Below are positions 12,175 through 24,014 of a DNA stretch of 64,000 bases, one piece after another. The translations under genes and the position numbers were made by a program. Position 1 is the first letter of the stretch, and each line of letters starts with the position of its first letter. Origin of the DNA: Hexactinellida sp. DTS-2022 (Eukaryota; Porifera; Hexactinellida); contig JAPNXP010000004.1 of assembly GCA_028753945.1 (NCBI GenBank), positions 2,480,001 through 2,544,000 of the forward strand, in the 5' to 3' direction. A model generated the notes under the pieces. That model did no database searches and was not told where the DNA came from. It saw nothing but the letters and a program-made list of their open reading frames with translations.

Positions 12175-12437
12175 TAACGGACTTGAAACGAAAGATAGAC
12201 AATGTAACGGAAGTTAATTAGTTCGTTGTTTAAAGTACCATATATTGTGGATTATTTGACTATATGTAGATTATATGTTTCGTTGCATAATTTGTTATTA
12301 ACATTAGTGTTGTTTCACGGTATCAGAACTTTGTTAAGTGATCAGTAGTTTGTTAAACCGGCCGTTGTACTATATTCTTTAGCCACCAGAAAAAGTGAGG
12401 CGGTGGCTTAATCAAAATTTCATTTTGTCGATCACTG
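12175..12437 (+). mobile_element. hAT-like MITE, GTCGAGCACTG family, copy 2 (partial)
   Basis: From about 12235 the sequence follows 59730-59933 closely (GTGGATTATTTGAC, TTCTTTAGCCACCAGAAAAA) and ends with TTTTGTCGATCACTG. The left terminus is absent or unrecognisable, so this is a truncated relative. Confidence 0.55.
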
Positions 12438-12439
12438 GT

Positions 12440-12718
12440 TGGAAGTGTAGTCGTGCTGTTTGTGCAAGTTGTTGCGCAAATATTATGTAGAGGAGTGATG
12501 AATGTTTCTTCACGATTGTTCTGCTTTATAATCTCCTACAAATCACAAAATTGAAAACAATATTACTGCGGATGTTACAAAATATCATGTTTGACGTCCA
12601 TTGAAGCTGTAAAGCTAAATATCAAAGTGTCAATAAACTGAATAAAGTAAACAATCAATGAATTAGACAGTAGAGATGAGAAGGTAGCCTTAATTCAATG
12701 TGATTAAGGTGTTCGAGT
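12440..12718. other. No recognised feature
   Basis: No coding similarity or repeat structure seen between the MITE remnants and the integrase fossil. Confidence 0.35.
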
Positions 12719-12719
12719 A

Positions 12720-13512
12720 TATAACTTTTTGTATTATTAGTCTTGAGAGGGCCTACAACAACAAATTCGCTCAGGTAGCAGACAGTAACAATTAAGTGTT
12801 TCTAGCCGTCCTCACTAAAGGTAGGTCGTATATAAGATCAATTCCTACATGACTCCACGCATTAGATGGAGGTGGTATTGGTCGGAGTTTCTTTTGCGGA
12901 TGAAGTGGCAAGGCCGCTATCAACTGACGGAAAGTCTTTAGCTTCATTTAATGAAGCAAAATATTTGACGTGTATAATGAGTTCAATATATAAGAAACCA
13001 CTACCAATTTGAAATTTAAACACGGATGTTAAAAGTTAATATATTGGGTAAAAAAAAAACACTTCAGATTATACAACTTGACACAAGTATATTTAGTTAA
13101 AATTAGCATAACTTTAAATAAGAATATCTGCACTTTATTAAAATGAATCAAATTAAAATAGCTGTACATAATAATAAAGAAAGCTTAATTGTAAACAGAT
13201 ATGTAGGTAATTTCACAACCAACGAACGAGTACAAATTAGGTAGAAAGTATAAAGTCAGGGCGTCGCACGGCTCTGAAAGGTGTTACGGAAAATACAGAA
13301 GTGGTCCAGGAAAATATAATTTCTAAATAAACGAAAAGTGGTCCGCCATGACCAAAACAAGCTGTCGTGTACCACATTATTAAACTGATTCACATATTAT
13401 CTGACGAATTAAAAAGGCTTTCCCTTGTGAAACTTTGCTGAAGTGAATGTAGTGCGTAATTATTCCGGGATGACCGACTTCGTCATGGAAGATTTCATAG
13501 ATGCTGTCCATT
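12720..13512 (-). mobile_element. Fossil integrase, copy b (KRBA2/SCAND3-type)
   Basis: Minus-strand pieces match copy c. A zinc-binding HHCC-type block near 13440-13510 includes FHDEVGHPGIIT. The start of the integrase core near 12780-12920 includes PPPSNAWSHVGIDLIYDLP, where the first catalytic Asp lies in IDLI. Intron-like sequence between them (GTGGTCC/GGACCAC motifs near 13300-13340) resembles the intron of copy c. The copy is broken by several disruptions and incomplete at both ends; old. Confidence 0.65.
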
Positions 13513-13579
13513 CAGACTGCAATGGAACTTACATATTTTAATTTAGGCCTTTCTACTTTACTCTCCAATGGGAGAATTA

Positions 13580-14340
13580 AATTAAGAATGGATATATATT
13601 AATAGTCTAGGGAAAATAAGGATCTCAATAGTACCTTGAATATTCTGTTGGAATCTCGAATGAACAAAAACTATTTTATTTTGTTGATATAAGAAACTGG
13701 ACGGTTGCAAATCTAATTTTTGGCAAATATGGGTAACCTTCGGCCCCGCCAACATGTTGAGGATTCCACTCGAAATTCTCACACCTCGCCAAGTTATTAG
13801 GTCATTGTCACACTTCGAAAAGTATAAATATTCACTTAATTGCACATAATTCGAGGCCACTAAGAGAAAAATTTGAAATATTAATAGAAAATGTACATTA
13901 ATGATGCGGACACGTTGGTCAGTTCAGATCGTCATTACCGTTACCCATTATCGCTTAATGACGTGTGCACTAAATTTCACATTGTTAATTTTGACGATTT
14001 TAGGCCCATTAAAGTTTTATAATCAACTAGCGCACTTCGCTTGTAGGTCGCTTCCCGGAAGATCACAACCACACACCAACCGCTTTGCGGTTGGTGTGTG
14101 GTTGGCAAACTTTTAACAATGATTATAATTTATATAGCGTAAATAGGTCTGTTGAATGATATTTTGAGAAGCGTGAGATTGTGAGACATTCTATTAGCAA
14201 ACCATGGATGTGCTATTAGAAATTATACAGTGATATTTTGAGACACCATAAAAGGAATTTTTGCTTAATTTTAATTTACATCGTGAATTTAAGAATACTA
14301 TGATTTTGAGATCATAATATAGATAAACCATATGCTATTA
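13580..14340 (-). mobile_element. Helitron-like non-autonomous repeat(s)
   Basis: On the minus strand, sequence shared with 27370-27600 runs from about 14340 to a terminus at 14033-14036 reading GCG, CTAG, then T. Just inside lies the strong palindrome ACCAACCGCTTTGCGGTTGGT (about 14070-14097). The neighbouring 13620-13990 matches 2880-3240 in reverse, so two family members may lie back to back. No coding capacity. Confidence 0.5.
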
Positions 14341-16163
14341 TCAAATTAACATCATAAGAAACTTAATATATGCATTAATAGTCTTATTCATTTACAACAA
14401 ATAAACGATCAAATCCTTTCTTATTGAAATGAATCCAAATGAATATGACGAAATCATTCACTTTCTTAGCCAAGAAAAATATCCTGAGGCATCTCAAGCT
14501 TCACGTCAGACAAAATGGAACTACAAAGAAGATTGTCTTCCTATTTTATTGGTGATACCAACAGACTTTTCAAGGTAATATTGACTTCCTTATTCCCCTA
14601 TAACATTTTTAAATATCCCATAGTTTAATTGAATTCTCCCTTTAGAGAGTAAAAGTGGAAGGCACAGAGACAGATTTGGCAGTGCCATTGCAGTCTGAGT
14701 TGGATAGCATCTAGGAGAAGTTCCATGACGAAGTAGGTTATCCCGGAATAATTACGACCCTACATTCAGTTCAGCAAAGATACACATGGGCAGGCGTATC
14801 CCAGACGTTAAAGAATATGTGAGTTTAATTATCCGGTATACTTTCCTAGGTAGCACGTGGTCCGGTCATGGCCGGATCACTTGCCATTTACAGTGACATT
14901 ATTATAAAGGATAGTCCATCTTTGGCCGGACCACTTCTGTATTTTGTTCATCTTGATAAAAATTTCTTAACTATTCGTTTCATTTGAACATTTATTTTCA
15001 TTATTCAATTGGGCTATGTTAATTTTGAATCATTTTAAATGTTATGATGCATTCTAACTAAATGAATACTAATCCACCAAAACTATTTGAACAATTGAAT
15101 TTGTATTCCTGATATTACAATATACTCGCTCGTTTGCGTAATAAAGCCTGCTGATTTAAACTACTCTCAAATGACTTTATCTTGTAATATAATTATAAAT
15201 ATCATAACAATAGGATTATAAGTCATGTTTATCCAATAATTATCCATAAAGTGGCATCCGTGTCTATGTTACGTGCTACTTGTGGGACAAGTGGCACATA
15301 AGGAATGTGGCTGTATCTCAGTGGAAAATAATCGCAAATTCATAATGATTTTAGAAACTAGTCACTTAGTATTGTAACTTAGTATTATATATTAAATCAT
15401 ACAATAGTAATGGCTTCTTATATTATAAAGGTAAAGACTTGCCATATATGTCAGATGACTGCGGCCTTGCACCTCAACCGCGAAAGAAACTCTTACCAAT
15501 ACCACCTACGTATAAAACGTGGAGACATATAAGAATGGACCTTATATGCGACCTCCCTGAGAGTGAAGACGGCTATAAACACATTCTAGTCACTGCATGA
15601 TACCTGAGCAAATATGTTGCAGTACAGCCTCTCAAGACTAAGACTCCATAAGAAGTTATTCAGAATCTGAAGGACATCTATTAGTGGGGCAGCATAACTG
15701 CCATATTGGAGTGAATTGTTCAATTTTTGATACTCTCATGAAAATTGGCACAGACATAGATAAAAATATTATAAAGGATATGGATATGGAGGCATCACGA
15801 AATTTTGATATTTTAAAGATGGCGGCCAAAAATTGTCGGAAAGTGTCGGACAAAATCCCGCTCTCGCGAATACTTGTTAAATGACCTCGTAGAGTGTTTA
15901 TATGCGCATAGTTATTCTCAAATGGCTGTGCGATGAAGAAAGAGGGGTCACTCGATAGAAACAATATTTGAGAATGGAATGTGTTACATTTCAGCGTTGT
16001 CAAGGAATGCCCTCCCACCCAAACATGGTCATGTGACCCCTATGATGACTGGAAATCTTATGCTGATTACGAATATCAGCATTAAACAATGATTAAACTT
16101 CAATTGACAAAGTTAATTTGCTTTTGTATAAATATATGCGCTAAAGTATAACTCGGTTAGTAC

Positions 16164-16507
16164 CAGAGTGGACCATGGATCGATGGGTCATCGGTCAGAT
16201 GGGTCAGATGGGTCATGTGTCACGGCTCCATGACCCATGACCCATTTGGAATTTCAATGTATTCTTCAGTTAAAATACGAATCACTCATCATCATCATCA
16301 TTATTATTATAACATCGATGTGCATTGAAATACTAAACATATTCAACATTGCAATAAGTAGGTTTGTTGAGGTAATTTATACTGTTATTCTGTTATTCTG
16401 TTAATGGTATAGTACAGTATAGAAAATAGATATTTCAAATTGTGTGATGGGTCAATGGGTAACTCGATGGGTCATGGGTCACCTATGTTGACCCATGGTC
16501 CACTCTG
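16164..16507. mobile_element. hAT-type MITE with GGGTCAT repeats (344 bp)
   Basis: The duplication GTTAGTAC lies at 16156-16163 and 16508-16515. Inverted ends are CAGAGTGGACCATGG and CCATGGTCCACTCTG. The subterminal parts are degenerate repeats of GATGGGTCAT and its complement. It is present only in the left arm of the 560-bp inverted repeat, so it arrived after the arms were formed. Confidence 0.88.
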
Positions 16508-16824
16508 GTTAGTACGTACTCCGGCTTAGTAAGTACTAATTTTTTTAACCAATTAGTAATTTATATGTATCTCAATATAATGTAAAGTCAGTTAGTACGT
16601 ACACTTGGATAATATGGACAAATTTTGTCTCCCGAGGGGTTACATACTAACCGAGTTCTATTTTGAGTCAAAATGTCATTCCGTCTTAAAAATCTTGTGA
16701 AAACCTTTACTCGATTAAGCGGAGAAATCTATTAACTGGTGGCTCTATAAAGCGAGTCGAATACGTTTAATCGACATATTCTACACCAATACCTATCTTA
16801 TAGTCAACGGATATTTCCATATTA

Positions 16825-17003
16825 CAGTAGAATCTCGTCAGTACGAACACGGTTAATACCATTTCGCGGATAAGACAACAAACAGTTCCACAGAATCAGG
16901 TCCCTACAAGCTACAATTGGGTTTACTCCGGTAAATATGAACTCTGGATAAAGCTAACAAAATAATATCGTCCGTTGGTGCTCGTATTAACGAGGTTCTA
17001 CTG
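16825..17003. mobile_element. Tigger-like MITE (179 bp)
   Basis: Ends CAGTAGAATCTCGTCAGTAC and (reversed) CAGTAGAACCTCGTTAATAC, with TA at 16823-16824 and 17004-17005. Non-coding. Confidence 0.82.
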
Positions 17004-17064
17004 TATATAGACATGCATGTAAAGATCTCATTCATGTTTTAATATAATTCAATACTGTGTATTC

Positions 17065-17217
17065 CAGGGTTCTTTTAAGGTTGATACCTTGGTGTAACTC
17101 AGCAGTGGCCTTGGTGTAACTCAACACTGCAGCGGACGCGGACGACCCGAATCGTGGTGTAACTCCAAAACATTTTGGTGCGAAATTTACACCAAGATCG
17201 GCCTTAAAAAAAACCTA
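17065..17217. mobile_element. hAT-like hairpin MITE (153 bp)
   Basis: The arms CAGGGTTCTTTTAAGG..CTTGGTGTAA and their near complement ending CCTTAAAAAAAACCTA form a long imperfect hairpin. Flanks GTGTATTC (17057-17064) and GTGCATTC (17218-17225) agree at 7 of 8 positions. The GGTGTAACTC module recurs inside. Confidence 0.72.
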
Positions 17218-17399
17218 GTGCATTCTATTTCATGAAAATAGTGGATCTCAGAATATAGGAAAAATATTGTAAAAGTCTGCGCCGATTGAGGACTACATCC
17301 TCCAGTTGAATGGCTCGATACGCCCCGGTCATTCGAGTTACCCAGTGATCATCGAGTATTAATAGTTGCAGTTATAAACTCTTCCAAGTCGTTGTTTAT

Positions 17400-17833
17400 T
17401 AAATAGGATCCTTCGGTCTCGGTCGCATTTGCGACGGATCGGTGCCTACGGACCTCAAGTTAACTGCCGCTATGCGGCCTTACTCCTCACTAAACAATTG
17501 ATGATAGAGTTAATAAAACATCCCTTCAAACCATTTCCATACTTTTAACTTGTTTAGCTATAATACCCGTGAAAGCAAACTTCTAGGGTGATTTTGAATT
17601 TTCATTAATCTGTTACCTTTTTTGTAAACAACAATAATATTTATATTGAAAATTAAAAAAAAGCGAAATTTGAAATCAGCATACGTACTTGTTTACCTAT
17701 TATAAAATTTCGAAGTTAGTTTCTATCTCGTATATAAATGCAGTTTCTATTCCCCCATCACTTTAATGCAACCTGGACAAACAAACACACACACACAAAC
17801 AAACAAACAACAGTCGAGTTTTAATAATATAGA
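17400..17833 (-). mobile_element. Helitron/Helentron-like non-autonomous element
   Basis: On the minus strand it starts TCTATATTATTAAAACTCG, runs through a GTTTGTTTGTGTG tract and a unit shared with 52340-53170 (GTTTACCTATTATA, AACTTCTAGG), and ends near the palindromic blocks TAAGGCCGCATAGCGGC and CCGTCGCAAATGCGAC. The second copy at 52188-53181 shares both ends. The 5' TCTATATTATT start suits Helitrons; I did not find a CTRR 3' end, so the subclass is uncertain. Confidence 0.5.
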
Positions 17834-17940
17834 TTCATCAATAGTTTCTTAAAATCCTTAGCCCCTGAATGTTCTCGCCTAAAATATTTTGAGCGCTTAA
17901 ACTAAATAAATCCTAATTAAATTCAAAAATTGAAATGTAC

Positions 17941-18200
17941 AATATAACCTCATTAGTACGAACACGGATAATGCGAATTTCCGGTTAGTATTGAACACAA
18001 TTTTTGGACGCTTTAAAGAATCTTGAACTAAATAACACCGGTTGATACCAATTTGTAAATAGCCGAAAATAGAAGACACGAAAAGTGATTATTTGATTTA
18101 TACAGTACTAACTGACTTTACATTATATTGAGATACATATAAATTATTAATTGGTTAAATAAATTAGTACTTACTAAGCCGAAGTACGTACTAACCGAGT
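17941..18200. mobile_element. Tigger-like MITE overlapping the inner end of the 560-bp repeat
   Basis: One end reads ACCTCATTAGTACGAACAC and the other (reversed) AACTCGGTTAGTACGTAC. The matching copy of its inner end in the left arm runs from about 16148 to 16665. The junction where the two long arms stop matching therefore falls inside this small element. Confidence 0.5.
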
Positions 18201-18685
18201 TATACTTTAGTACATATATGTATACAAAAGCAAATTAACTTTGTCAATTGAAGTTTAATCAATGTTTAATGCTGATATTCGTAATCAGCATAAGATTTCC
18301 AGTCATCATAGGGGTCACATGACCATGTTTGGGTGGGAGGGCATTCCTTGACAACGCTGAAATGTAACACATTCCATTCTCAAATATTGTCTCTATCCTA
18401 TCGAGTGACCCCTCTTTCTTCATCGCACAGCTATTTGAGAATAACTATCCGCATATAAACACTCTACGAGGTCATTTAACAAGTATTCGCGAGAGCGAGA
18501 TTTTGTCCGACACTTTCCGACAATCTTTGGCCGCCAACTTTAAAATATCAAAATTTCGTGATGCCTCCATATCAATAGCTTTTTATAACATTTTAATCTA
18601 TGTCTGTGCCAATTTTCATGCTTGTATCAAAAATTGAACAATTTTATTGCTATGCTGCCCCACTATATCTCGATATGGGAATACC

Positions 18686-18867
18686 CAGGGTGTTATCCAG
18701 GGGTATTGGGCGCTCCTAAAGGAGCGTAATTTGGATGGATTTTAATCTAGGCGTACAAAAATCGTGTCTAGAAGTACAAAATGTGCTAACTAGGGGTACA
18801 AAATGAAAAATGAACGAGCTCAAACTAAATCTAGGCGCACAGAAATCTTTGTCTGGATGAAAGCCTG
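18686..18867. mobile_element. hAT-type MITE in integrase fossil c (182 bp)
   Basis: The duplication GGAATACC occurs at 18678-18685 and 18868-18875. The right terminus reversed, CAGGCTTTCATCCAG, belongs to the same family as the MITE at 35118-35267 (CAGGCTTTCATTTGG). The left end is CAGGGTGTTATCCAG. It carries opposed GGCGCTCC and GGAGCG motifs. Confidence 0.82.
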
Positions 18868-20235
18868 GGAATACCTGACATTATCCAGCACGACCAGGGC
18901 AAAGAGTTCATAAGCAATGTGAGTAGTATAATGTAACACTGTTTGTTAGATTAGTGATAATTTATCTAATTTTACACACTAACATTATAGTATGTACACT
19001 GTATTGTTATTTGTATATATTTATTGAATTATATTTATTGTATTTAACAGATATTTAAGGAATTAACCAGAATTGGGTATAAACAATCGTAGCACTTGTG
19101 CTTAACACCCATTGGCAAACAGCTTAGTCGAAGCGCACAACAAGATTTTGAAACAGTTAGTGTTTTGTAATATAAAATTTAAGACCCATTTACGAATTAT
19201 CCATATAGAAAACAGATTAAAATGGAGAGTCGATAGGGAATCATTGGTCCAAATTGCTCAAACAGGCTGGCTTGCAATAAACTCCTGTAAGAAAAGATCC
19301 CGCGGGCAAACTCCATTCAAGGTTATGTGGGGAGGAGAGTCCCGGCATCAAGATCTCTTGTCCACCATTAACGACCTGCATACCAACGATGAGGAAGACT
19401 TTGATTTGGAAGAATCGATTTTCTCTGAAGTCACACGTCCACTAGATGACATCGAAGGGATTAACAACATATTTTCTACCACCTGATAATCCCCTCGAAG
19501 CAGTTAGCAACATCGATGAATCTCGAACTTCTACTGTAGTTCTACATAACAATCAGCAATGGACTGTATCAATTTTGAACAACTCAAGCTGAACATTTAA
19601 AAAGAATCGTTTTATTTCACAACAACAAATTTGGTTTTAATTATTTTGTTTCTATTATTTTGTTAATCGTAATCAGATAAGGTTAGTGCTGGCAATTGAC
19701 GTAATTGACACTGCATTATAATTTCGTAGGTTGGCAATGAAAAGTTAATAACTATAAGTAATAGCATAACCTACTAAACATAAGGCCATTTCACCGAGCC
19801 AAATGCACCTGGATCAGAGATAAGATGAAGGGGATTTTCTTATATACCCATAATATAAATATAAATATTTTGATTAAAACTAAAATGCTAATCTGGTTTA
19901 GAAAATAGTTAACGAGATTCGTCTGTAAATATTAGCTATTCTTATTACAATTTCTCTTTAATTCAATCATACTTTTCCATTATAATGCTACCTCCTTGCT
20001 TATTTATATCCTGCACTCATGCCCAACTATTGTTCTGCTTCCACATGTACTACTGGATGCTATAGTAATCATAGTGGTGTTGCAGTATTTCACATTTCTT
20101 CTGGGCCGCAAGACATCGTACATAAGTGGAAACGTTTTTGAATAGAGTTTGTGAGTATGTCTTTACTAGTTGGACAAGCTTAATTAAATACTTTACGAGT
20201 TTTCCTTTTAAGTTAACATCACTTACATACCTTAA

Positions 20236-20345
20236 CCCTCGTCTGGCTAGGAATGTAAAATTGAAACTGAAAGTTAATTGAATTTCAATTGAAAGTGAAA
20301 GTGGGGTTTTTCTATTTATACCTTTTACCCCAAGCCAGCCGAGGG
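20236..20345. mobile_element. piggyBac-like MITE (110 bp)
   Basis: Flanked by TTAA on both sides (20232-20235 and 20346-20349). Inverted ends are CCCTCGTCTGGCT and AGCCAGCCGAGGG. A CCC-type start at a TTAA target is the piggyBac signature. It lies in B between the THAP exon and the A insertion. Confidence 0.78.
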
Positions 20346-20543
20346 TTAAGAAATAACTTATATGTAGACCGTGTGTTTCTAGACCAGATTTGTATTACCC
20401 ATAAACGGCAGGGCTTTTGGTCTTTAGAATTTATAGATGCTCTATATATTTTCGGATTATTTGTGTGGGCTTTTTTATACCGTCTACATATAAGGATGCT
20501 CTTTAATTAATCATACGTAATTATGTAATTATATGCTAGATCG

Positions 20544-23500
20544 TGACCTACGTAATATCAGGCCTTGGCGCAGAAAAACCATTGATAGGTCACAAGGGTT
20601 AATTATAATTCAACCATAATTTTTTTTTAAATTTAGAACGTATTAATCCAGACTTCATCTCAATTTCACTTTGTTTTATAGTATTAGACGGCCATTTTTT
20701 TCACGACTACTTGTGTTCTTTTTACTCTTACTCCATTAAATTATTCTCTATTATACCATTGCACGTATTTTCGTAACCTAGTCAAATGCGGATTCTAATT
20801 ATTTACTTGCTTTTTATACACAAATTTAGCTTTATTTGTTCAAATTGAGTCTTCATCTACCCTGAAGATGCCTAACACATGTTCCGTACCCAATTGTCGA
20901 AGCAATTACAAAGGCGAACCTTATACTCCTTTGTTTTCCTTACCTAAGTGCCCAGACTTGGCTAACAAATGGATAAGAGCTATTTGCAGAGAAGGCGCGT
21001 CAGACTTAAAATCAGTGTATGTATGCATCAAGCATTTTCGTGAAGAAGATATCCATTGAACATACCAAATTCATCAAGGTGATGGGTCTATCCAGCATAT
21101 AGAACGTTGCAAACCTAAACTTTCAGAAAATTCTGTCCCATGCATCTTACCTAGCTGCCCTAAATACCTCTCTTCCTCTACGCCTAAACCTCCCCGTCTT
21201 ACTTATGAAACGAAAGAGCAAGAATTGTTCGATGAAGCTCTAAAGCTCAGTATTGCCGAACAAATAACAGAAATTGATAAATACAATTTAATAGACTTCG
21301 AAAATCTCAAAGAAAAGCTCATTTCTGTTACTCTACCTGATAATTGGGTTCACTGGTATTCCGATGAATGCACAGTTCACTTTATCAAGCCATCATTATC
21401 CGGACAGATATTATCTATCGATTCCACCTTGTCTATTTATCGTTCACTTACTGCTAAGGCTTTTATAGAGGGCAAAGAAATCCGAATTTCAGTGGACGTT
21501 GTCAAGGATATCAGACAAATTGAAATAATCATCCAAAAATAGCGATACGAAACAAGCAGTTTTGAAAGAATGTCCTAATACCACCTATCAACATATTTCT
21601 AAGGCTACCGAACATCTAAAGGAATGTATACTACAACTAGAGCAAACACCAGAAACCTCATCAAGCTTAGATTCCGATACTCAATCAACTGTTTCATGTG
21701 ATACACGTTCACATATTAACCGTTTACAATTCATACTGTGCCAATTAGAAAATGCTATTGTTCCAAAAAATATACGCAAGTATAACATCCTTACACAAGT
21801 AGTCGCATTGAAATCTCACTTAATCTCACCAATCTGTTATAATTATTTGCAATCACTAGAGTGCCTTTCACTACCCCATCATAGAAATCTTCAGAAGCTG
21901 TACACTAATATCGGGTTAGAAGATGACTACATCGTATATCTTAAACAAGCAACTGCGCATTTCACTCATCAACAACGTAATGTTATAATTCAAATGGACG
22001 AAATTCACGTCAAATCGGATCTTACGTATAAGGCTGGTAAAATTTTTGGATCTTCTGGGGATCTTAATGAACCCACCCGCACTATTTTTGCTTTAATGGT
22101 ATCTAGCTTATACAAACGGTGGTCTACCATTATACATCTTATTCCTTGTTCTACAACATCAGCTGGAATCTTATTTCCGACAATTACAAAAGCTATTTGT
22201 GATATCGAGCTTTGTGATCTTAAAGTTCAAGTGCTTTGCACCGATAACTACCCTCTGAATGTCAGCATTTTCAAACTATTCTCACCTGACAAAACTTTGA
22301 ATCCTTCTGTTCCCCACCCTTGTGATTCTAACCGTACTTTGTTCCTACTATTCGATTTTGTTCACATCTTAAAATCAATACGTAACAACTGGCTAAATCT
22401 CAAAGACTTTAATAAAACGTTTCAATATCCTCAGTTTGATGATTTAACCACCACAAACATCGCATCATTCGAAGATGTACGTCTGCTCTACAGGTCAGAT
22501 CAACACAGTGTACTTAAATTAGCTCCGCGTCTTACGGCGAAATCTTGTTGGCCTTCTAAGTTGGAACGCCAGAATGTCAGCCTTGCACTAAGGGTTTTCG
22601 ATGACTCTACTGCTGCTGCTCTAGCTATTCAGGATTCATCGAGACAGACTTTCAACTATCAGACATCAGACTTCATAAAAATAATAACTAAAGTTTGGAA
22701 AATCTTCAATGTTAATACACCCGTAAAAGGAATACACTTGAAAGACGAATATTCAATGCCACTTCGCTACAATGATGCTAGATTTAGTTTTCTTAGTCAC
22801 CTGATCTCATGGCTTGATAATTGGCATAATATGCCAGACAGTGGAAAGTTAAGCAAGCAAACGTTTACAAGTTTTAAGCATTCAACGATATCTCTCACGA
22901 AAATTGTCAATCACCTTACTGAAAATTGTGGTTTCGATTATGTCCTCACTTCTTTTCTTCAGAACGATCCTTTAGAGCATCATTTTGGTTTATATCGGAT
23001 GATGGCCGGAGCACACTATCACATTACATATTGCCAAATACTTGAAACAGAACGTCGTTTGAAACTCTCTAGTATTTTGAAGTTATTTGTAAGTACTACA
23101 TCCTCTGGTGAAAAAACTTCATTAAATGATTTTCTCAAATCTTTTGCTACCTCTATTGAAGAACAGACTATCTCTGACTCCAACTTGTATCTAACCGACT
23201 ACTCAAACGAATTAAAGGATTTATCAAATCTAAATCTTGACATCAGAACATTACAAAGTTTGGCTTTTGTCGCTGGCTACGCAGTACATTCTTATTTCAA
23301 GAAGTCAAAATGTGAAGCATGTCTTCAGGCATTATCGGAACCTAAACTTCTAGAAATCGAAGAGCCTAAAGAAAGCAAGTACGTTTTGATATCACTACTT
23401 GACAGAGGTTCTCTTAAATGGCCATCTGACTGCGTACTCGAGGCTATTATTTGTCTATGGAAAATATTTGTAAAAATCGAGCAAAAGGATCACTTAATGC

Positions 23501-24014
23501 AAACACTAATAGCTGGGCCCTCTCGCAAGATTCTCATTCAACTGGCTATTGATTTCATCGACGAAAATCAAAGTGAATCATGGAGGGAGAGGTGTACAGG
23601 ATGTAACGCTTTAGGTTGGGACGTGTTGCGAAAGCTACTTACATCTACCACGAATTGCATTTTATCTAATAAGGTAAAGAATGTAAATTCTCAAATATCA
23701 TCAAGAGGTGAAGAGAAACGTAAATTAAAGAAGCTCAAAGTACAATGAATCTTTATGCGCTGTTTCGTTAATTAGTTATTATTAATAAATTAGTCATTAA
23801 CTACTATACATTATTCGTGCATTCACTTATTTTCTTTCTATTTATGAGAGATTAAATGATCTTTGGGCAATAATTATATTATATTAACTGAAAGGGCTAA
23901 CCTTCTTGACGAGACAATTGTTTATTCAATAACCCAAATTTCGTGTTAACCCTTGTGACCTATCCATAGTCCATTTTTGAAGATAGCACCAAGGCCTGAT
24001 ATTACGTAGGTCAC
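20544..24014 (+). mobile_element. P-like (THAP) transposon A, youngest and nearly intact
   Basis: The TIRs start GTGACCTACGTAATATCAGG at 20544 and its complement ends at 24014; similarity covers about 26 terminal bases. It resumes at a subterminal block GATAGGTCACAAGGGTTAA (20586-20603, and inverted at 23946-23963). GCTAGATC is repeated at 20536-20543 and 24016-24023, an 8-bp duplication with one extra base (g) at the right. The target is the THAP-encoding sequence of P-like B, just before its LHSLKTLFV codons. One long transposase frame occupies most of the element. The match of ends, duplication and reading frame indicates a recent insertion. Confidence 0.92.
20868..23748 (+). pseudogene. 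THAP P-like transposase, copy A (one stop, one frameshift)
   Basis: About 960 codons. The THAP finger opens MPNTCSVPNCRSNYKG and closes with VYVCIKHF, giving the C2CH ligands and the conserved KW. A TGA at 21057 falls just after it. A frameshift lies at the AAAAA run near 21533-21538. From 21562 a 728-codon open frame is uninterrupted. In it, QMDEIHVKSD gives a candidate catalytic Asp at residue 146 and CTDNYPLNVSIFKLF a second at 228. FDFVHILKSIRNNW matches the conserved block after it, and NDPLEHHFG gives a candidate catalytic Glu at 472. The C-terminal SLAFVAGYAVHSY and DRGSLKWPSD blocks are shared by all copies. The family cuts and pastes DNA using a DDE RNase-H fold. Apart from the two lesions it looks complete. 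Confidence 0.9.

Larger units (their letters stand above)
15682..18665. mobile_element. Non-autonomous element with 560-bp terminal inverted repeats
   Basis: Left arm 15682-16597 (564 bp after removing a later 352-bp MITE plus duplication) is a near-identical inverted copy of the right arm 18106-18665. The ends read TAGTGGGGCAGCATA and its complement. TAT occurs directly outside both ends (15679-15681 and 18666-18668), and joining the flanks restores the integrase reading across the site, so this is a real insertion. The interior holds MITEs and a Helitron-like segment but no transposase. Arm length and 3-bp duplication do not let me choose a superfamily. Confidence 0.8.
14429..19486 (+). mobile_element. 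Fossil multi-exon integrase, copy c (KRBA2/SCAND3-type)
   Basis: Exon-like blocks with GT/AG borders lie at 14429-14574 (MNPNEYDEIIHFLSQEKYPE, typical of the family N-terminus), 14646-14818 (zinc-binding block with FHDEVGYPGIIT and a RYTWAGV segment) and 15431-15681 (TCHICQ plus the core start, MDLICDLP). Two more follow at about 18669-18918 (YGIP and IIQHDQGKEF) and 19051-19486 (integrase C-terminal region, GQTPFKVMWG). Spliced integrases of this type are known as domesticated or Ginger/gypsy-derived genes in animals. It is interrupted by a 3-kb element and a MITE, and has several other disruptions, so it is a fossil. The surrounding element's ends were not found. Confidence 0.7.

Noticed and set aside
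15656-16018. 120-codon minus-strand frame and its plus-strand counterpart as a gene
   Set aside because: They lie in the 560-bp terminal inverted repeat; no domain and no agreement of coding potential between the two arms.
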